From: Buchnera aphidicola (Melanaphis sacchari) | GTDB lineage: Bacteria; Pseudomonadota; Gammaproteobacteria; Enterobacterales; Enterobacteriaceae | Assembly (NCBI RefSeq): GCF_003096055.1 | Contig: NZ_CP029161.1 | Span: 562,138-626,137, forward strand | Direction of reading: 5' to 3' | Length of the DNA stretch: 64,000 nt | Part shown: one piece after another, positions 22,201 to 33,491 of the stretch | Position numbering within the stretch: position 1 is the stretch's first letter | Layout of the letters: each line of letters opens with the position of its first letter | Position numbers and translations under genes: made by a program | The notes under the pieces: model-generated | Seen by the model: only the letters and a program-made list of their open reading frames with translations | Databases searched by the model: none | Told to the model about the DNA's origin: nothing

Positions 22201-23305
22201 TAAAAAAATTCTTATTTCCTGTAATGTTAACATAGATTATTTAAATAAATTATCCTATGAAAAATGGTTTTTAATTGATATAAAACAAAAAGATCAAAAA
22301 AAAGAAATAAACGATATTTTGAAAAAACATAATGAATTAAAAAAAGAATTTGAAAGAAAAATAGAAACAAAGCGCCGAAAAATTACACAAGGCGACGATC
22401 TTTCCCCTGGAGTTTTAAAAATAGTAAAAGTATATTTAGCTGTGAAACGTCAAATACAACCTGGTGATAAAATGGCGGGTAGGCACGGAAATAAAGGAGT
22501 AATTTCTAAAATTAATCCTATTGAAGACATGCCATACGATGAAAATGGTATACCAGTTGATATTGTATTAAATCCATTAGGAGTACCATCTCGTATGAAT
22601 ATCGGACAAATACTAGAAACACATCTAGGAATGGCAGCAAAGGGTATTGGCAATAAAATTAATGATATGATTAAAAAAGAAGAAAAAATATCTAATTTAA
22701 GAGAATTTATTCAAAAAGCATTTGATCTAGGAGATAACTTACGTCAAAAAGTTAATTTAAAAAAATTTTCTGATCAGGAAATACTTTGTCTAGCTGAAAA
22801 CTTAAAAAAAGGAATGCCCATTTCAACTCCTGTATTTGATGGAGCTCAAGAAAATGAAATTAAAAAAATGTTAAAATTTGCTGATCTACCTACATCTGGT
22901 CAAATTTCACTCTTTGATGGAAGAACGGGAGAAAAATTTGAAAGACCAGTTACTGTTGGTTATATGTATATGTTGAAATTAAATCATTTAGTAGATGATA
23001 AAATGCACGCTAGATCTACTGGATCTTATAGTTTAGTTACTCAGCAACCTTTAGGAGGAAAAGCTCAATTCGGCGGACAACGTTTTGGAGAAATGGAAGT
23101 TTGGGCTTTAGAAGCATATGGTGCTTCTTATACGCTACAAGAAATGCTCACCGTAAAATCTGACGATGTCAATGGAAGAACCAAAATGTATAAAAATATC
23201 GTCGATGGCAATCATCAAATGGAACCTGGTATGCCAGAATCATTTAACGTATTATTAAAAGAAATTCGTTCATTAGGAATTAATATTGAATTAGAAAACG
23301 AATAA
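19277..23305 (+). CDS. rpoB: RNA polymerase beta subunit
   Basis: RpoB forms one half of the catalytic cleft. The product has 1342 residues, exactly the E. coli length, with no insertion or deletion apparent. The rifampicin region ([20 protein letters not shown], then [20 protein letters not shown]) is present, with susceptible-type residues, and the C-terminus carries the [12 protein letters not shown] block. It follows the rplL attenuator and a 166-bp spacer and is co-transcribed with rpoC. Confidence 0.99.
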   Translation: MVYSYTEKKRIRKDFGKRPQVLDIPYLLSIQLDSFKKFIQPDQDGQHGLEAAFRSVFPIRGYNGNSELQYVSYRLGDVIFDVKECQIRGATYSAPLRVKLRLIIYERDILEPTVKDIKEQEVYMGEIPLMTNNGTFIINGTERVVVSQLHRSPGVFFDSDKGKTHSSGKVLYNARIIPYRGSWLDFEFDPKDNLFVRIDRRRKLPVTIILRALNYTTEEILDLFFEKNIFQIQNNKIKLKLISERLRGETASFDIQKNKKVYVKKGRRITARHIQELKKNKVKSITVPIEYILGRVVSKNYFHPQNNELIISANTPLSLEILNKLQQLKFLSVETLFTNDLDHGPYISETLRIDSSNDRTTALMEIYRVMRPGEPVTKEATENLFENLFFTEDRYDLSSVGRMKFNRSLSRKEIEGSSTLSKKDIIDVIKKLIEIRNGRGEVDDIDHLGNRRIRSVGEMAENQFRIGLVRVERAVKERLSVGDLETLMPQDMINAKPISAAIKEFFGSSQLSQFMDQNNPLSEITHKRRISALGLGGLTRERAGFEVRDVHPTHYGRVCPIETPEGPNIGLINSLSVYAQTNAYGFLETPYRKVKNRFITQEIHYLSAIEEGNYIIAQANTNVDKNNMFVDDLVTCRHKGESSLFSCDEVDYMDVSTQQIVSVGASLIPFLEHDDANRALMGANMQRQAVPTLKTDKPLVGTGMERAVAVDSGVTIIAKRSGIIQYVDASRIIIKVSEEETCSGEAGIDIYNLTKYTRSNQNTCINQKPCVQLNEKVNKNDVLADGPSTDLGELALGQNMRVAFMPWNGYNFEDSILVSEKVVQKDRFTTIHIQELSCISRDTKLGAEEISSDIPNVGEAALSKLDESGIVYIGAEVTGGDILVGKVTPKGETQLTPEEKLLRAIFGEKASDVKDSSLRVPNGVCGTVIDVQIFTRDGVKKDKRTLEIENMQLKKAKKDLTEEFKIFESSLFSRIKKILISCNVNIDYLNKLSYEKWFLIDIKQKDQKKEINDILKKHNELKKEFERKIETKRRKITQGDDLSPGVLKIVKVYLAVKRQIQPGDKMAGRHGNKGVISKINPIEDMPYDENGIPVDIVLNPLGVPSRMNIGQILETHLGMAAKGIGNKINDMIKKEEKISNLREFIQKAFDLGDNLRQKVNLKKFSDQEILCLAENLKKGMPISTPVFDGAQENEIKKMLKFADLPTSGQISLFDGRTGEKFERPVTVGYMYMLKLNHLVDDKMHARSTGSYSLVTQQPLGGKAQFGGQRFGEMEVWALEAYGASYTLQEMLTVKSDDVNGRTKMYKNIVDGNHQMEPGMPESFNVLLKEIRSLGINIELENE

Positions 23306-23383
23306 TATCAATTGTCAACAAATCAATAATACTACTTAAATTTTTACCAACTTCACAAGTTCCATTCCAACGAGAGCTAATTC

Positions 23384-26300
23384 GTGAAAGATTTATTAAA
23401 ATTTTTAAAAGCCCAAACCAAAAATGATGATTTTGATGCTATTAAAATTTCATTAGCATCGCCAGATATAATTAGATCGTGGTCATTTGGAGAAGTAAAA
23501 AAACCAGAAACAATTAATTATCGTACATTTAAACCTGAACGAGATGGTCTTTTTTGCGCTCGTATTTTTGGCCCGGTCAAAGATTACGAATGTTTATGCG
23601 GAAAATATAAAAGATTAAAACATCGAGGCGTCATTTGTGAAAAATGCGGCGTTGAAGTTACTCAAAGTAAAGTTAGACGCGAAAGAATGGGGCATATAGA
23701 ACTCTCTTCGCCTACAGCTCACATTTGGTTTTTGAAATCATTACCATCTCGTATAGGTTTATTATTAGATATGCCATTAAGAGACATTGAAAGGGTATTG
23801 TATTTTGAATCTTATGTTGTTATTGAACCAGGAATGACTCATCTTGAAAAACGAAAAATTTTAACGGAAGAAGAATATTTAGATGCATTAGAAGAATTTG
23901 GAGATGAATTCCAAGCGACTATGGGGGCAGAAGCTATTCAATTTCTGCTAAAAGACATAAATTTAACAAAGGAATGTCAAAATTTAAGAGAAGAATTGAA
24001 TGAAACAAATTCAGAAACGAAAAGAAAAAAATTAACAAAAAGAATCAAATTATTAGAATCATTTATACAATCTCATAATAAACCAGAATGGATGATTCTT
24101 ACAGTTTTACCAGTTTTACCGCCAGATTTGAGACCGTTAGTACCATTAGATGGAGGAAGATTCGCCACTTCTGATTTAAACGATCTTTATCGAAGGGTAA
24201 TTAATCGAAATAATCGCCTCAAAAGATTATTAGATTTAGCAGCTCCTGATATTATTGTTCGCAATGAAAAAAGAATGTTACAAGAAGCAGTAGATGCTTT
24301 ATTAGATAATGGTAGAAGAGGTAGAGCTATTACCGGGTCAAATAAAAGACCTTTAAAATCATTAGCTGATATGATCAAAGGAAAACAAGGACGATTTCGA
24401 CAAAATCTTCTTGGAAAACGTGTGGATTATTCAGGAAGATCAGTAATTACTGTAGGACCATATCTTCACTTACATCAATGCGGATTACCTAAAAAAATGG
24501 CTTTAGAACTCTTTAAACCATTTATATATGGAAAATTAGAAGTACGTGGTTTAGCAACTACAATTAAAGCAGCAAAAAAAATGGTTGAACGCGAAGAAGC
24601 AATAGTATGGGACATTTTAGATGAAGTTATTCGTGAACATCCTGTTTTGCTAAATAGAGCACCTACTTTACATAGATTAGGAATTCAAGCATTTGAACCT
24701 GTTTTGATAGAAGGAAAAGCTATTCAATTACATCCATTAGTTTGCGCTGCCTATAATGCAGATTTTGATGGAGATCAAATGGCTGTCCATGTTCCTCTTA
24801 CTATTGAAGCTCAATTAGAAGCAAGAGCTTTGATGATGTCTACAAATAATATTTTGTCTCCAGCTAACGGAGAACCAATTATTGTACCCTCCCAAGATGT
24901 AGTGCTAGGACTTTATTATATGACCCGCGAAAAAATTAATGGAAAAGGCGAGGGTATGATATTAAATAGTTCTCACGAAGCAGAGAAAGTATATCGTCTA
25001 GGAATTGCAGAATTACATTCATTAGTCAAAGTACGTATAATAGAGTACAAAAAAGACGAGAATAATAATTTTAAATCTATTAAAAAAATTATCAATACAA
25101 CTATAGGACGAGCAATTTTATGGATGATTGTTCCTAAGGGTCTTCCATTTAACATAGTTAATCAAACTTTAGGAAAAAAAGACATTTCAAAAATGCTAAA
25201 TACTTGTTATCGAATCTTAGGTTTAAAATCTACTGTATCTTTTGCTGATCAAATTATGTATACAGGATTTGCTTATGCAGCAAGATCTGGTGCGTCAGTA
25301 GGTATTGATGATATGGTTATACCAGAAAAAAAATTAAATATTATAAATGAAGCAAAAATAGAAGTTGCCGAAATACAAGAACAATTTCAATCTGGATTAG
25401 TTACAGCAGGAGAAAGATATAATAAAGTTATTGATATTTGGGCAGCTGCCAACGAAAGAGTTGCTAAAGCAATGATGGAAAATTTATCTACAGAATCTGT
25501 ATTAGATAAAAACGGAAAACAAAAAAAGCAAATTTCTTTTAATAGTATATTCATGATGGCTGATTCAGGTGCGAGAGGATCTGCTGCACAAATACGTCAA
25601 TTAGCAGGTATGCGAGGTTTAATGGCAAAACCCGACGGGTCTATAATTGAAACGCCAATTACAGCAAATTTTAGAGAAGGTTTAAATGTGCTTCAGTATT
25701 TTATTTCTACTCATGGCGCTCGCAAAGGATTAGCTGATACTGCATTAAAAACTGCAAATTCTGGATATTTAACACGTCGTTTAGTGGATGTAGCTCAAGA
25801 TTTAGTTGTGACTCAAAACGATTGCGGAACACATGAAGGTATATTAATGACACCCTTAATAGAAGGAGGAGATGTTAAGGAGCCTTTACGAGAACGAGTT
25901 TTAGGACGTGTTACTGCAGAAACAATTTTCGTTCCTAATACACAAAAAATACTGATTAAGAGAAATACTTTATTAAATGAACAATGGTGTGATCTTTTAG
26001 AGAATAACTCTATAGATAATGTCAAAGTCAGATCTGTAGTAAACTGTGAAACAGATTTTGGTGTTTGTGCTTATTGTTATGGTCGAGATTTGGCAAGGGG
26101 AAATTTAGTCAACAAAGGCGAAGCAATAGGAGTAATAGCAGCGCAATCTATTGGTGAACCAGGCACGCAATTAACTATGAGAACTTTTCACATAGGTGGT
26201 GCTGCATCAAGAGCTGCTACTGAATCTAGCATTCAAATAAAAAATACCGGAATTATAAATCTTAATAATGCAAAATCTGTTACTAATTCTACTGGGAAAA

Positions 26301-27640
26301 TAGTTATCACATCCAGAAATGTAGAACTTAATATAATTGATTATTTTGGAAGAACAAAAGAAAGCTACAAAGTTCCTTATGGAGCTATTATGGCAAAGGG
26401 AAATGGCGAAAAAGCAAATTCTGGAGAAATAGTAGCAAAATGGGATCCGCATACTATTCCTGTAATCACAGAAGTAAATGGATTTGTTAAATTTGTAGAT
26501 ATGATAGATGGTCAAAGCATAACAAGACAAGCAGATGAACTAACAGGATTATCATCTATAGTAGTTTTAGATACAGCAGAAAGAATGACCATTGGAAAAG
26601 ATTTGAGACCTTCATTAAAAATAGTTGATAAACATGGAAATGATGTACTTATTTCTGGTACAGAAATGCCTGCACAATACTTTTTGCCCGGAAAGTCTAT
26701 TGTTCAATTAAATGACGGAATACAAATCAGTTCTGGAGACACCTTAGCAAGAGTACCTCAAGAATCTGGAGGTACAAAAGATATTACAGGAGGACTGCCA
26801 AGAGTAGCTGATTTATTTGAAGCTAGACGACCAAAAGAATTAGCGATTTTAGCAGAAATTAGTGGAATCGTTTCTTTTGGAAAGGAAACAAAGGGGAAAA
26901 GAAGACTAATTATCACCCCAGTAGATGGCAGTGATTCGTATGAAGAAATGATTCCCAAATGGAGACAACTAAATGTATTTGAAGGAGAAAGAGTCGAACG
27001 AGGTGATGTTATATCAGATGGTCCAGAATCACCACATGATATTCTGCGTTTAAGAGGTGTTCAAGCAGTAACTAAATACATCGTTAACGAAGTACAAGAA
27101 GTATATCGTCTTCAAGGTGTAAAAATTAATGATAAACACATTGAAGTTATTGTTCGACAAATGCTAAGAAAAGCTACTATAATAAAATCAGGCAATTCAG
27201 ACTTTTTAGATGGTGAACAAGTAGAATTCTCTCGCATAAAAATTTCTAATCGAATTTTAGAACAGCAAAAAAAAACACCAGTAATATACTCAAGAGATTT
27301 ATTAGGCATCACTAAAGCTTCTCTTGCAACTGAATCATTTATATCTGCAGCGTCTTTTCAAGAAACTACTAGAGTACTAACTGAATCTGCAGTTGCAGGA
27401 AAAAAAGACGAATTACGCGGACTTAAAGAAAACGTTATTGTCGGTCGTTTAATACCAGCTGGCACAGGATATGCATATCATAAAGAACGCTTAAAACGTC
27501 GTAATAAAAAAAATATTAATCAAGGTTTATCTTCTTCTATTAATAATCATTGCTCTTCACAAGTAAGCGCAGAAGAAGCATCAGCTAGTTTATCAGAATT
27601 ATTAAATTCTACTCTCGTAAATAATGATTATACTTCATAA
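23384..27640 (+). CDS. rpoC: RNA polymerase beta' subunit
   Basis: RpoC carries the catalytic magnesium. Translation starts at a GTG ([11 protein letters not shown]), as in E. coli, which also uses GTG. Zinc ligands are seen in [20 protein letters not shown] and in a second site with [15 protein letters not shown]. The active-site loop is [12 protein letters not shown]. Length is 1418 residues against 1407. A run of nine A at 27267-27275 lies in frame inside the gene. Confidence 0.99.
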   Translation: MKDLLKFLKAQTKNDDFDAIKISLASPDIIRSWSFGEVKKPETINYRTFKPERDGLFCARIFGPVKDYECLCGKYKRLKHRGVICEKCGVEVTQSKVRRERMGHIELSSPTAHIWFLKSLPSRIGLLLDMPLRDIERVLYFESYVVIEPGMTHLEKRKILTEEEYLDALEEFGDEFQATMGAEAIQFLLKDINLTKECQNLREELNETNSETKRKKLTKRIKLLESFIQSHNKPEWMILTVLPVLPPDLRPLVPLDGGRFATSDLNDLYRRVINRNNRLKRLLDLAAPDIIVRNEKRMLQEAVDALLDNGRRGRAITGSNKRPLKSLADMIKGKQGRFRQNLLGKRVDYSGRSVITVGPYLHLHQCGLPKKMALELFKPFIYGKLEVRGLATTIKAAKKMVEREEAIVWDILDEVIREHPVLLNRAPTLHRLGIQAFEPVLIEGKAIQLHPLVCAAYNADFDGDQMAVHVPLTIEAQLEARALMMSTNNILSPANGEPIIVPSQDVVLGLYYMTREKINGKGEGMILNSSHEAEKVYRLGIAELHSLVKVRIIEYKKDENNNFKSIKKIINTTIGRAILWMIVPKGLPFNIVNQTLGKKDISKMLNTCYRILGLKSTVSFADQIMYTGFAYAARSGASVGIDDMVIPEKKLNIINEAKIEVAEIQEQFQSGLVTAGERYNKVIDIWAAANERVAKAMMENLSTESVLDKNGKQKKQISFNSIFMMADSGARGSAAQIRQLAGMRGLMAKPDGSIIETPITANFREGLNVLQYFISTHGARKGLADTALKTANSGYLTRRLVDVAQDLVVTQNDCGTHEGILMTPLIEGGDVKEPLRERVLGRVTAETIFVPNTQKILIKRNTLLNEQWCDLLENNSIDNVKVRSVVNCETDFGVCAYCYGRDLARGNLVNKGEAIGVIAAQSIGEPGTQLTMRTFHIGGAASRAATESSIQIKNTGIINLNNAKSVTNSTGKIVITSRNVELNIIDYFGRTKESYKVPYGAIMAKGNGEKANSGEIVAKWDPHTIPVITEVNGFVKFVDMIDGQSITRQADELTGLSSIVVLDTAERMTIGKDLRPSLKIVDKHGNDVLISGTEMPAQYFLPGKSIVQLNDGIQISSGDTLARVPQESGGTKDITGGLPRVADLFEARRPKELAILAEISGIVSFGKETKGKRRLIITPVDGSDSYEEMIPKWRQLNVFEGERVERGDVISDGPESPHDILRLRGVQAVTKYIVNEVQEVYRLQGVKINDKHIEVIVRQMLRKATIIKSGNSDFLDGEQVEFSRIKISNRILEQQKKTPVIYSRDLLGITKASLATESFISAASFQETTRVLTESAVAGKKDELRGLKENVIVGRLIPAGTGYAYHKERLKRRNKKNINQGLSSSINNHCSSQVSAEEASASLSELLNSTLVNNDYTS

Positions 27641-28074
27641 GTAAAATATTTTTAACAATCTATTATAATCTGCCGTTATAGCTGCTTAAAAAAGCAGCTA
27701 TAATAAAAAATATATGATAAATGTAATTAAAATAAAATTTTAATTTTTTTATATTTTAGAATTTTATTAAAAATAAATAATAAAATAATTTATGATCTAT
27801 TTATTAATACAAAGTTATTTGTAATGCTTAATAATTTTAATAAATTTATTCAATTAATGTTCTTTTATATTTATATTATCTTTTTACTTATTTTTAGATA
27901 TATTATATATTTTATTTATTTAAATCTTTGGGACTTTATTCTAAAAAATATTTAAAAGAATAATTAATTTTTAAAAATTATATAACAATTGAATTAAAAA
28001 AACTCTTAATATACCTAAAATATAGAAATAATATTTAAATTAATTATTAATTTTTAAAAACAAAGGAAAAAATA
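27641..28074. other. Gene-poor spacer between rpoC and hupA
   Basis: This 434-bp stretch holds the rpoC hairpin near its start and otherwise nearly pure A/T DNA. The thiamine genes found near here in E. coli are absent and I see no remnant of them. The one open frame longer than 40 codons is a hydrophobic 43-residue frame at 27824-27955, described among the findings and not called as a gene. The hupA ribosome site AAAGGAAAA lies at the end. Confidence 0.7.
27676..27703. terminator. Hairpin downstream of rpoC
   Basis: TTATAGCTGC at 27676-27685 pairs with GCAGCTATAA at 27694-27703, ten base pairs around an 8-base loop. No run of T follows on the plus strand, so it may protect the 3' end of the rplJL-rpoBC messenger as well as, or instead of, ending transcription. 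Confidence 0.6.
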
Positions 28075-28347
28075 ATGAACAAAACTCAATTAATTAACAT
28101 TATTTCTAAAAAATCTAATTTATCTAAAATACAAGTAAAATCTACTTTAGAAACAACATTAGCAGCAATTATTGAATCTTTAAAAAATGGTGAATCTGTG
28201 CAAATAGTGGGATTCGGAACATTTAAAGTAAACCTAAGAGCTTCGCGTACAGGAAGAAATCCTCAAACAGGAAAAGAAATAGTCATCCCCGCCACAAAAG
28301 TTCCTAGTTTTATATCCGGTAAAACATTAAAAAACGCAATTAAATAG
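28075..28347 (+). CDS. hupA: DNA-binding protein HU
   Basis: HU is a small dimeric protein that bends and compacts DNA. The 90-residue product begins [13 protein letters not shown] and contains the arm region [18 protein letters not shown]. Length equals E. coli HU-alpha, and the position near purH and rpoC matches hupA rather than hupB. A good AAGGAAAA ribosome site precedes it. Confidence 0.95.
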   Translation: MNKTQLINIISKKSNLSKIQVKSTLETTLAAIIESLKNGESVQIVGFGTFKVNLRASRTGRNPQTGKEIVIPATKVPSFISGKTLKNAIK

Positions 28348-28371
28348 AGTCATATAATAAATATATTATTA

Positions 28372-28389
28372 AGGGGCAATTATGCCCCT
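28372..28389. terminator. Hairpin downstream of hupA
   Basis: AGGGGCA at 28372-28378 pairs with TGCCCCT at 28383-28389 around a 4-base loop, 24 bp past the hupA stop. No T run follows on the plus strand. Its GC content is high for this genome, which argues that the structure is selected. Confidence 0.65.
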
Positions 28390-28468
28390 GTCTAAAAAAA
28401 CATTTAATATCAAAAATCCTAATATCTAATTAATTTGAGAAACAATCGCTTTAAAAAAGAAAAAAATT

Positions 28469-30043
28469 ATGTCATTTAAAAAAAATATAAAAAATGCTTT
28501 AATTAGCGTATCTGATAAGAAAAATCTTTTAAAAATAGCAAAAATATTATTAGCTAGGAAAATTAATTTACTCACCACGAATGGAACGGGAAATTTTTTA
28601 AAAAAAAATAATATACCTATTATTCGAATATCAGATTACGTAAATTTTCCTGAAATAATGAACGGACGCTTAAAAACATTGCACCCAAAAATAATGGCGG
28701 GCATTTTAAGTAGAAGAGAAAAAGATCAAAAAACAATGATGTTATATAACTTATCAGAAATAGATATAGTTATTGTTAATTTTTATCCATTTGAAAAAAT
28801 AAAAAAGGAAAAAAATAATATTGACGAAATTATTGAAAATATTGACATCGGAGGACCTACACTTGTTCGTGCTGCTGCAAAAAATTATAAAAATGTAATA
28901 GTTTTGGTAGACTTATCAGATTTAGAATTGATAACTGATGCCATTAAAAATGATCAAATGTGTATAAAAAAAAGATTTTTTTTAGCTAAAAAAGCTTTTG
29001 AATATACCTCAAATTACGAAAAAATAATTTCAAATTATTTTACAAAGATGACAAATTTTCAAAAAAAATTAAAAGACGACATATTTCCAAATGAAATTAA
29101 ATTGAATTTTATAAAAAAACAAAACTTAAGATATGGAGAAAATCAACATCAAAAATCATCTTTTTATGTAAATAAAAGTATATTACAATCAGGAACAATA
29201 AGTTCATCTTATCAACAACAAGGAAAAAATTTATCTTATAATAATGTATCTGATGCTGACATAGCTCTAGAATGCGTAAAAGAATTTTTTAATCCAGCAT
29301 GTGTTATTGTTAAACACGGAAATCCTTGTGGAGTTTCTGAAGGAAATTCAATTTTTGAATCATATCTCTCTGCATATAATGCTGATCCAGTTTCATCATT
29401 TGGAGGAATTATTGCTTTCAACGATACTTTGGACTTTCTAACTACTCAAGAAATTATTAAAAAACAATTTGTTGAAGTAATTATAGCGCCGAAAATAAAT
29501 ATTGATGCATTAAAAGAATTAGAAAAGAAACCAAATATAAGAATACTAACTTGCGGAAAAATAAAAAAAATAAATAAAGAATTAGATTTTAAACGAATAA
29601 CTAATGGAATGCTTATTCAAGAATATGACCATAGCGAAATAAATTTAAAAAAATTTTCTTTTGTAACAAAAAGAATACCTACATCAAAAGAATTAAAAGA
29701 CGCAATATTTTGCTGGAAAGTCTCTAAATTTGTCAAATCTAACGCAATCGTATATGGTTTAAATCAAACTACAATAAGTATAGGTGCGGGACAAACAAGT
29801 AGAATTGATGCAACTAATTTAGCAAATTTTAAAGCAAAAAATAGAAAAAAAAATACTATTGGAGCAGTTATGGCTTCTGATGCTTTTTTCCCTTTTCGAG
29901 ATGGAATCGATAGTGCAGCTTCTATTGGAATTAATTGTATCATTCAACCTGGAGGTTCTATTAATGACCAAGAAATCATTCAGGCAGCTAATGAATATAA
30001 AATTGCAATGATTTTTACAAATAAAAGACATTTCAAACATTAA
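28469..30043 (+). CDS. purH: Bifunctional AICAR transformylase / IMP cyclohydrolase
   Basis: PurH formylates AICAR and closes the ring to give IMP. The N-terminal cyclohydrolase (about residues 1-195) has NGRLKTLHPKIMAGIL and IDIGGPTLVRAAAKN. The transformylase half has NLRYGENQHQ, VIVKHGNPCGV and ASDAFFPFRDGID. Length is 524 residues against 529. In a symbiont making histidine, AICAR is a by-product of the histidine pathway, so this enzyme can feed purines even if earlier steps are missing; purD, its operon partner in E. coli, is not here. Confidence 0.96.
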   Translation: MSFKKNIKNALISVSDKKNLLKIAKILLARKINLLTTNGTGNFLKKNNIPIIRISDYVNFPEIMNGRLKTLHPKIMAGILSRREKDQKTMMLYNLSEIDIVIVNFYPFEKIKKEKNNIDEIIENIDIGGPTLVRAAAKNYKNVIVLVDLSDLELITDAIKNDQMCIKKRFFLAKKAFEYTSNYEKIISNYFTKMTNFQKKLKDDIFPNEIKLNFIKKQNLRYGENQHQKSSFYVNKSILQSGTISSSYQQQGKNLSYNNVSDADIALECVKEFFNPACVIVKHGNPCGVSEGNSIFESYLSAYNADPVSSFGGIIAFNDTLDFLTTQEIIKKQFVEVIIAPKINIDALKELEKKPNIRILTCGKIKKINKELDFKRITNGMLIQEYDHSEINLKKFSFVTKRIPTSKELKDAIFCWKVSKFVKSNAIVYGLNQTTISIGAGQTSRIDATNLANFKAKNRKKNTIGAVMASDAFFPFRDGIDSAASIGINCIIQPGGSINDQEIIQAANEYKIAMIFTNKRHFKH

Positions 30044-30079
30044 TTTAAAAACATTTAACATTTAAAAAATAAACAATTG

Positions 30080-30145
30080 TTTAAATCATCATTTAGATTT
30101 TCCGCAGTAAAAATGAAAATAATCTAAAAGATGATTTAAATTTTT
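30080..30145 (+). terminator. Long terminator stem between convergent purH and metE
   Basis: An 11-bp arm (30080-30090 with 30130-30140) and an 8-bp arm (30092-30099 with 30121-30128) form one stem interrupted by a single A opposite A, with a 21-base loop. Five T follow at 30141-30145. It is the longest stem-loop I noticed in the window and would end purH; from the other side it may also serve metE. Confidence 0.82.
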
Positions 30146-30156
30146 GAAAAAATAAA

Positions 30157-32415
30157 CTAAATTTTAGTTCTCATACTTTTAGCTACTTGAACCATATTTT
30201 TTAACGCTAATTCTGTCTCTATCCAATTTCTTGTTTTTAATCCACAATCTGGATTAATCCAAATACGATCTAATGGAATATAGTTAATAGCTTTATGTAA
30301 TAAAATGCTAATTGAATTAATATCTGGTATATTAGGTGAATGAATATCATATACTCCAGGGCCAACTTCATTTGGATATTTAAAATCTTTAAATGCTTGT
30401 AACAGCTCCATATCCGAACGAGCAGTTTCTATTGTAATGACATCAGCATCTAGTAAAGCAATAGAACTCATAATATCATTAAATTCACAATAACACATAT
30501 GTGTATGAATTTGAGTGGTATTTTTAACACCATAAGAACTTAATCGGAAAGAGTTAACAGCCCAAGATAAATATTTATCCCATAAACTTTTTCGTAAAGG
30601 TAAACCTTCTCTTAAAGCAGGCTCATCAATTTGAATAATCTCTATTTTTTCTTTTTCTAAATCTAAAACTTCATCGTTAAGAACTAATGCAATTTGCATT
30701 GCAATTTTTTCTAAAGAAATATCTTCTCTAGGAAAAGACCAAAATAAAATTGTAACCGGACCGGTTAACATTCCTTTCATAGGTTTATTAGTTAACGATT
30801 GAGCATATTTAGACCATTTTACTGTTATAGGTTTTGGTCGACTAATATCACCAATAATAATAGGAGGTTTTACACAACGAGACCCATAACTTTGCACCCA
30901 ACCATTATCAGTAAATACAAATCCTTCTAAATTTTCACCAAAATACTCTACCATATCATTTCTTTCAGCCTCTCCATGGACAAGAACATCTATATCTAAT
31001 TTTTCTTGAAACTTAACTACTTCTTTAATATTTTCTTTAATACCTTTCTCATACTCCTTATAACTTACTAATCCTTCTTTATAATGTCTTCTTAATTTTC
31101 TTATCGATTGAGTTTGAGGAAATGATCCGATAGTAGTTGTTGGAAAAAATGGTAAATTAAATTTCTTTTTTTGTTCTTTAGAGCGAATATTATAAGAATC
31201 AATGCGTTTAAAAGTTTTATTAAATATTTTAGATAAACGTTTTTGTACTTTTGGATTATGTACTTTATTAGAAAAGGTACGATCGTACATTGGTAAAGAC
31301 CATTTTTCGATAAAAGTAGTATTATTTTGATTTAATGCATTTGATAATAAAGATAATTCTTGACACTTTTGAACAGCAAAAGAAAACCATTTTTTAACAT
31401 CTTCACTTAAATTTTTTTCTGCATCTAAATCAATTGGACAATGTAATAAAGAACATGAAGAACCAATTAATATTTTTTTTCGAAATGGTAAAATTGTAGA
31501 AATAGTTTTAAACCATTTTAATAAGTTAGATTTCCAAATATTCCGGCCATTTACTATTCCTAAAGATAAAATCCAATCTTTAGGTAACGTAGAGTTAAAA
31601 GAAAATAAATCATATTTTCCAAAAATTAAGTCAATATGAATTCCGTATATTGGTAAATTTCGAATAAATTCTATATTGTGCTTAATATTGTCAAAATATG
31701 TAGCTAATAATATCTTCGAAGATCCATGTAAATAATCATAAGCATATAAATAAGATTTTTTCCAACGCTCAGGAAGATCTAAAACCAAAGCAGGTTCATC
31801 AACCTGAACAAACTCAATATCACGTTTAGATAATTCATTTAAAACATATTTATATATTGGTAATATTTTTTCTAGCATTTCCAGACGATCAAAATATTTA
31901 CCTTTAACTTTGCCTAACCAAAGATAAGTAATAGGACCTAATAATATAGGTTTTACTTTATAACCTAATGATAGCGCCTCATCTGTTTCATCTAAAATCT
32001 GTTTCCAAGAAAAATTTAATGCTTTTTTTTTATCAAATTCTGGGACAATATAATGATAATTAGTATTAAACCATTTAGTCATTTCTGAAGCAGATATGTT
32101 TGGAGAATTACCTCGAGCTACACGAAACAAACAATCTAAATCAATAGATTTATCTGGATTCAAATGTCTATCTGGTATATTCCCTAACATCATACTAATA
32201 TTTAACACATGATCATACCAGGAAAAATCTCCTACTGGTATATAATCAATTCCTGCATTTTTTTGTATTTCCCAATGATTTTTCCTTAACTCTGATCCTG
32301 TAGACAGAAGATCTTCTTTCGTAATGTTCCCAGACCAATAAGCTTCTTGAGCTTTTTTTAACTCACGGTTTAAACCAATTCTTGGAAATCCAAGCGTATG
32401 ATTTGAAATAATCAT
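30157..32415 (-). CDS. metE: Cobalamin-independent methionine synthase
   Basis: MetE transfers the methyl group from methyl-tetrahydrofolate to homocysteine. Zinc and substrate residues are in the C-terminal barrel: [11 protein letters not shown] holds the His and Cys ligands, [26 protein letters not shown] and [11 protein letters not shown] follow the family. Length is 752 residues against 753. It diverges from its activator gene metR and takes its substrate from MetF, also encoded here. Confidence 0.98.
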   Translation of the reverse strand: MIISNHTLGFPRIGLNRELKKAQEAYWSGNITKEDLLSTGSELRKNHWEIQKNAGIDYIPVGDFSWYDHVLNISMMLGNIPDRHLNPDKSIDLDCLFRVARGNSPNISASEMTKWFNTNYHYIVPEFDKKKALNFSWKQILDETDEALSLGYKVKPILLGPITYLWLGKVKGKYFDRLEMLEKILPIYKYVLNELSKRDIEFVQVDEPALVLDLPERWKKSYLYAYDYLHGSSKILLATYFDNIKHNIEFIRNLPIYGIHIDLIFGKYDLFSFNSTLPKDWILSLGIVNGRNIWKSNLLKWFKTISTILPFRKKILIGSSCSLLHCPIDLDAEKNLSEDVKKWFSFAVQKCQELSLLSNALNQNNTTFIEKWSLPMYDRTFSNKVHNPKVQKRLSKIFNKTFKRIDSYNIRSKEQKKKFNLPFFPTTTIGSFPQTQSIRKLRRHYKEGLVSYKEYEKGIKENIKEVVKFQEKLDIDVLVHGEAERNDMVEYFGENLEGFVFTDNGWVQSYGSRCVKPPIIIGDISRPKPITVKWSKYAQSLTNKPMKGMLTGPVTILFWSFPREDISLEKIAMQIALVLNDEVLDLEKEKIEIIQIDEPALREGLPLRKSLWDKYLSWAVNSFRLSSYGVKNTTQIHTHMCYCEFNDIMSSIALLDADVITIETARSDMELLQAFKDFKYPNEVGPGVYDIHSPNIPDINSISILLHKAINYIPLDRIWINPDCGLKTRNWIETELALKNMVQVAKSMRTKI

Positions 32416-32556
32416 TAATTACACCTTAATTATATTATTTGCGATTTAATCAATAAATATTCTATAATTGATCTAATTTAATTATATGCTTTATAATTCT
32501 TCTATTTAGTCGAATTCGCAAGCTCAAATAATTCATTATAAACATGAAATAATATC

Positions 32557-33468
32557 ATGATAAACTTAAAACATCTTCAAATATTACAAACATTAAAAAA
32601 TACTGGTTCAATTAATCTTACAGCAATTGAATTACATCAAACACAATCAGCTATTTCGCATCAATTTAATAAATTAGAAAAAAAATTAGGTTTTAAACTA
32701 TTTATCAGAAAAACTAATCCAATAAAATTTACAGTTCAAGGAAAAATTTTACTTCAACTATCAAAAGAAATATTGCCAAAAATTCAAAAAGCAATAAAAA
32801 ATTGCAAAAAATCTCCTCTAAAAACTATCAAATTAGCTATTGAATGTCATAGTTGTATTCAGTGGTTCACACCAGCTCTTAGAAAATTTCAAAAAAAATG
32901 GCCAAAAATAAAAATAGATTTTTATTCTGATATGATATTTAGCCCTCAACCATATCTTCAACAAGGCGAACTAGATGTTGTTTTAACTTCAGAGGTATTG
33001 CCTAAAAGTAATATATTTTACGCACCTATATTTGATTTTGAGGTACGCCTGATTTTATCACCTAATCATCCCTTAGTAAAAAAAAAGAAAAAAATTACTC
33101 CAGGAGATTTATCATCTGAAATATTAATGACATATCCTATACCACGCAATAGATTAGATATATGGAAATTATTTCTAAAACCAGCTGGCATCATACCAGT
33201 TTTCAAAAATGTACATAATACCTCTCTTTTAATCCAAATGGTATCCGCACAAATGGGAGTTGCTGCATTACCTCATTGGGCAGTTGACAACTTTGAAAAA
33301 CAAGGTTTGATTATTACAAAAAAAATAGGAAACGGATTATGGAAACGTTTATATGCTGCTACAAGGAATGGTGAACAAAAAGAAATTATTATAAAAAGTT
33401 TTATTAATTCTATACACTCGCATGCTTTTTCTCACTTAAACTTTATTCGAAATAAATTACGCATTTAA
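32557..33468 (+). CDS. metR: LysR-type transcriptional activator MetR
   Basis: MetR activates metE with homocysteine as co-inducer in E. coli. The N-terminal winged helix-turn-helix reads TGSINLTAIELHQTQSAISH followed by QFNKLEKKLGFKLF, and the rest is a LysR effector domain with VSAQMGVAALPHWAV. Length is 303 residues against 317. Specific regulators are rare in such reduced genomes, so its retention with the divergent metE promoter suggests methionine synthesis is still controlled. Confidence 0.93.
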   Translation: MINLKHLQILQTLKNTGSINLTAIELHQTQSAISHQFNKLEKKLGFKLFIRKTNPIKFTVQGKILLQLSKEILPKIQKAIKNCKKSPLKTIKLAIECHSCIQWFTPALRKFQKKWPKIKIDFYSDMIFSPQPYLQQGELDVVLTSEVLPKSNIFYAPIFDFEVRLILSPNHPLVKKKKKITPGDLSSEILMTYPIPRNRLDIWKLFLKPAGIIPVFKNVHNTSLLIQMVSAQMGVAALPHWAVDNFEKQGLIITKKIGNGLWKRLYAATRNGEQKEIIIKSFINSIHSHAFSHLNFIRNKLRI

Positions 33469-33491
33469 AATAAAATTTTATAAAAATAAAT

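Noticed and set aside
26207-26530. 107-codon open frame antisense to rpoC
   Set aside because: It is a mirror of a conserved part of rpoC with no recognisable protein.
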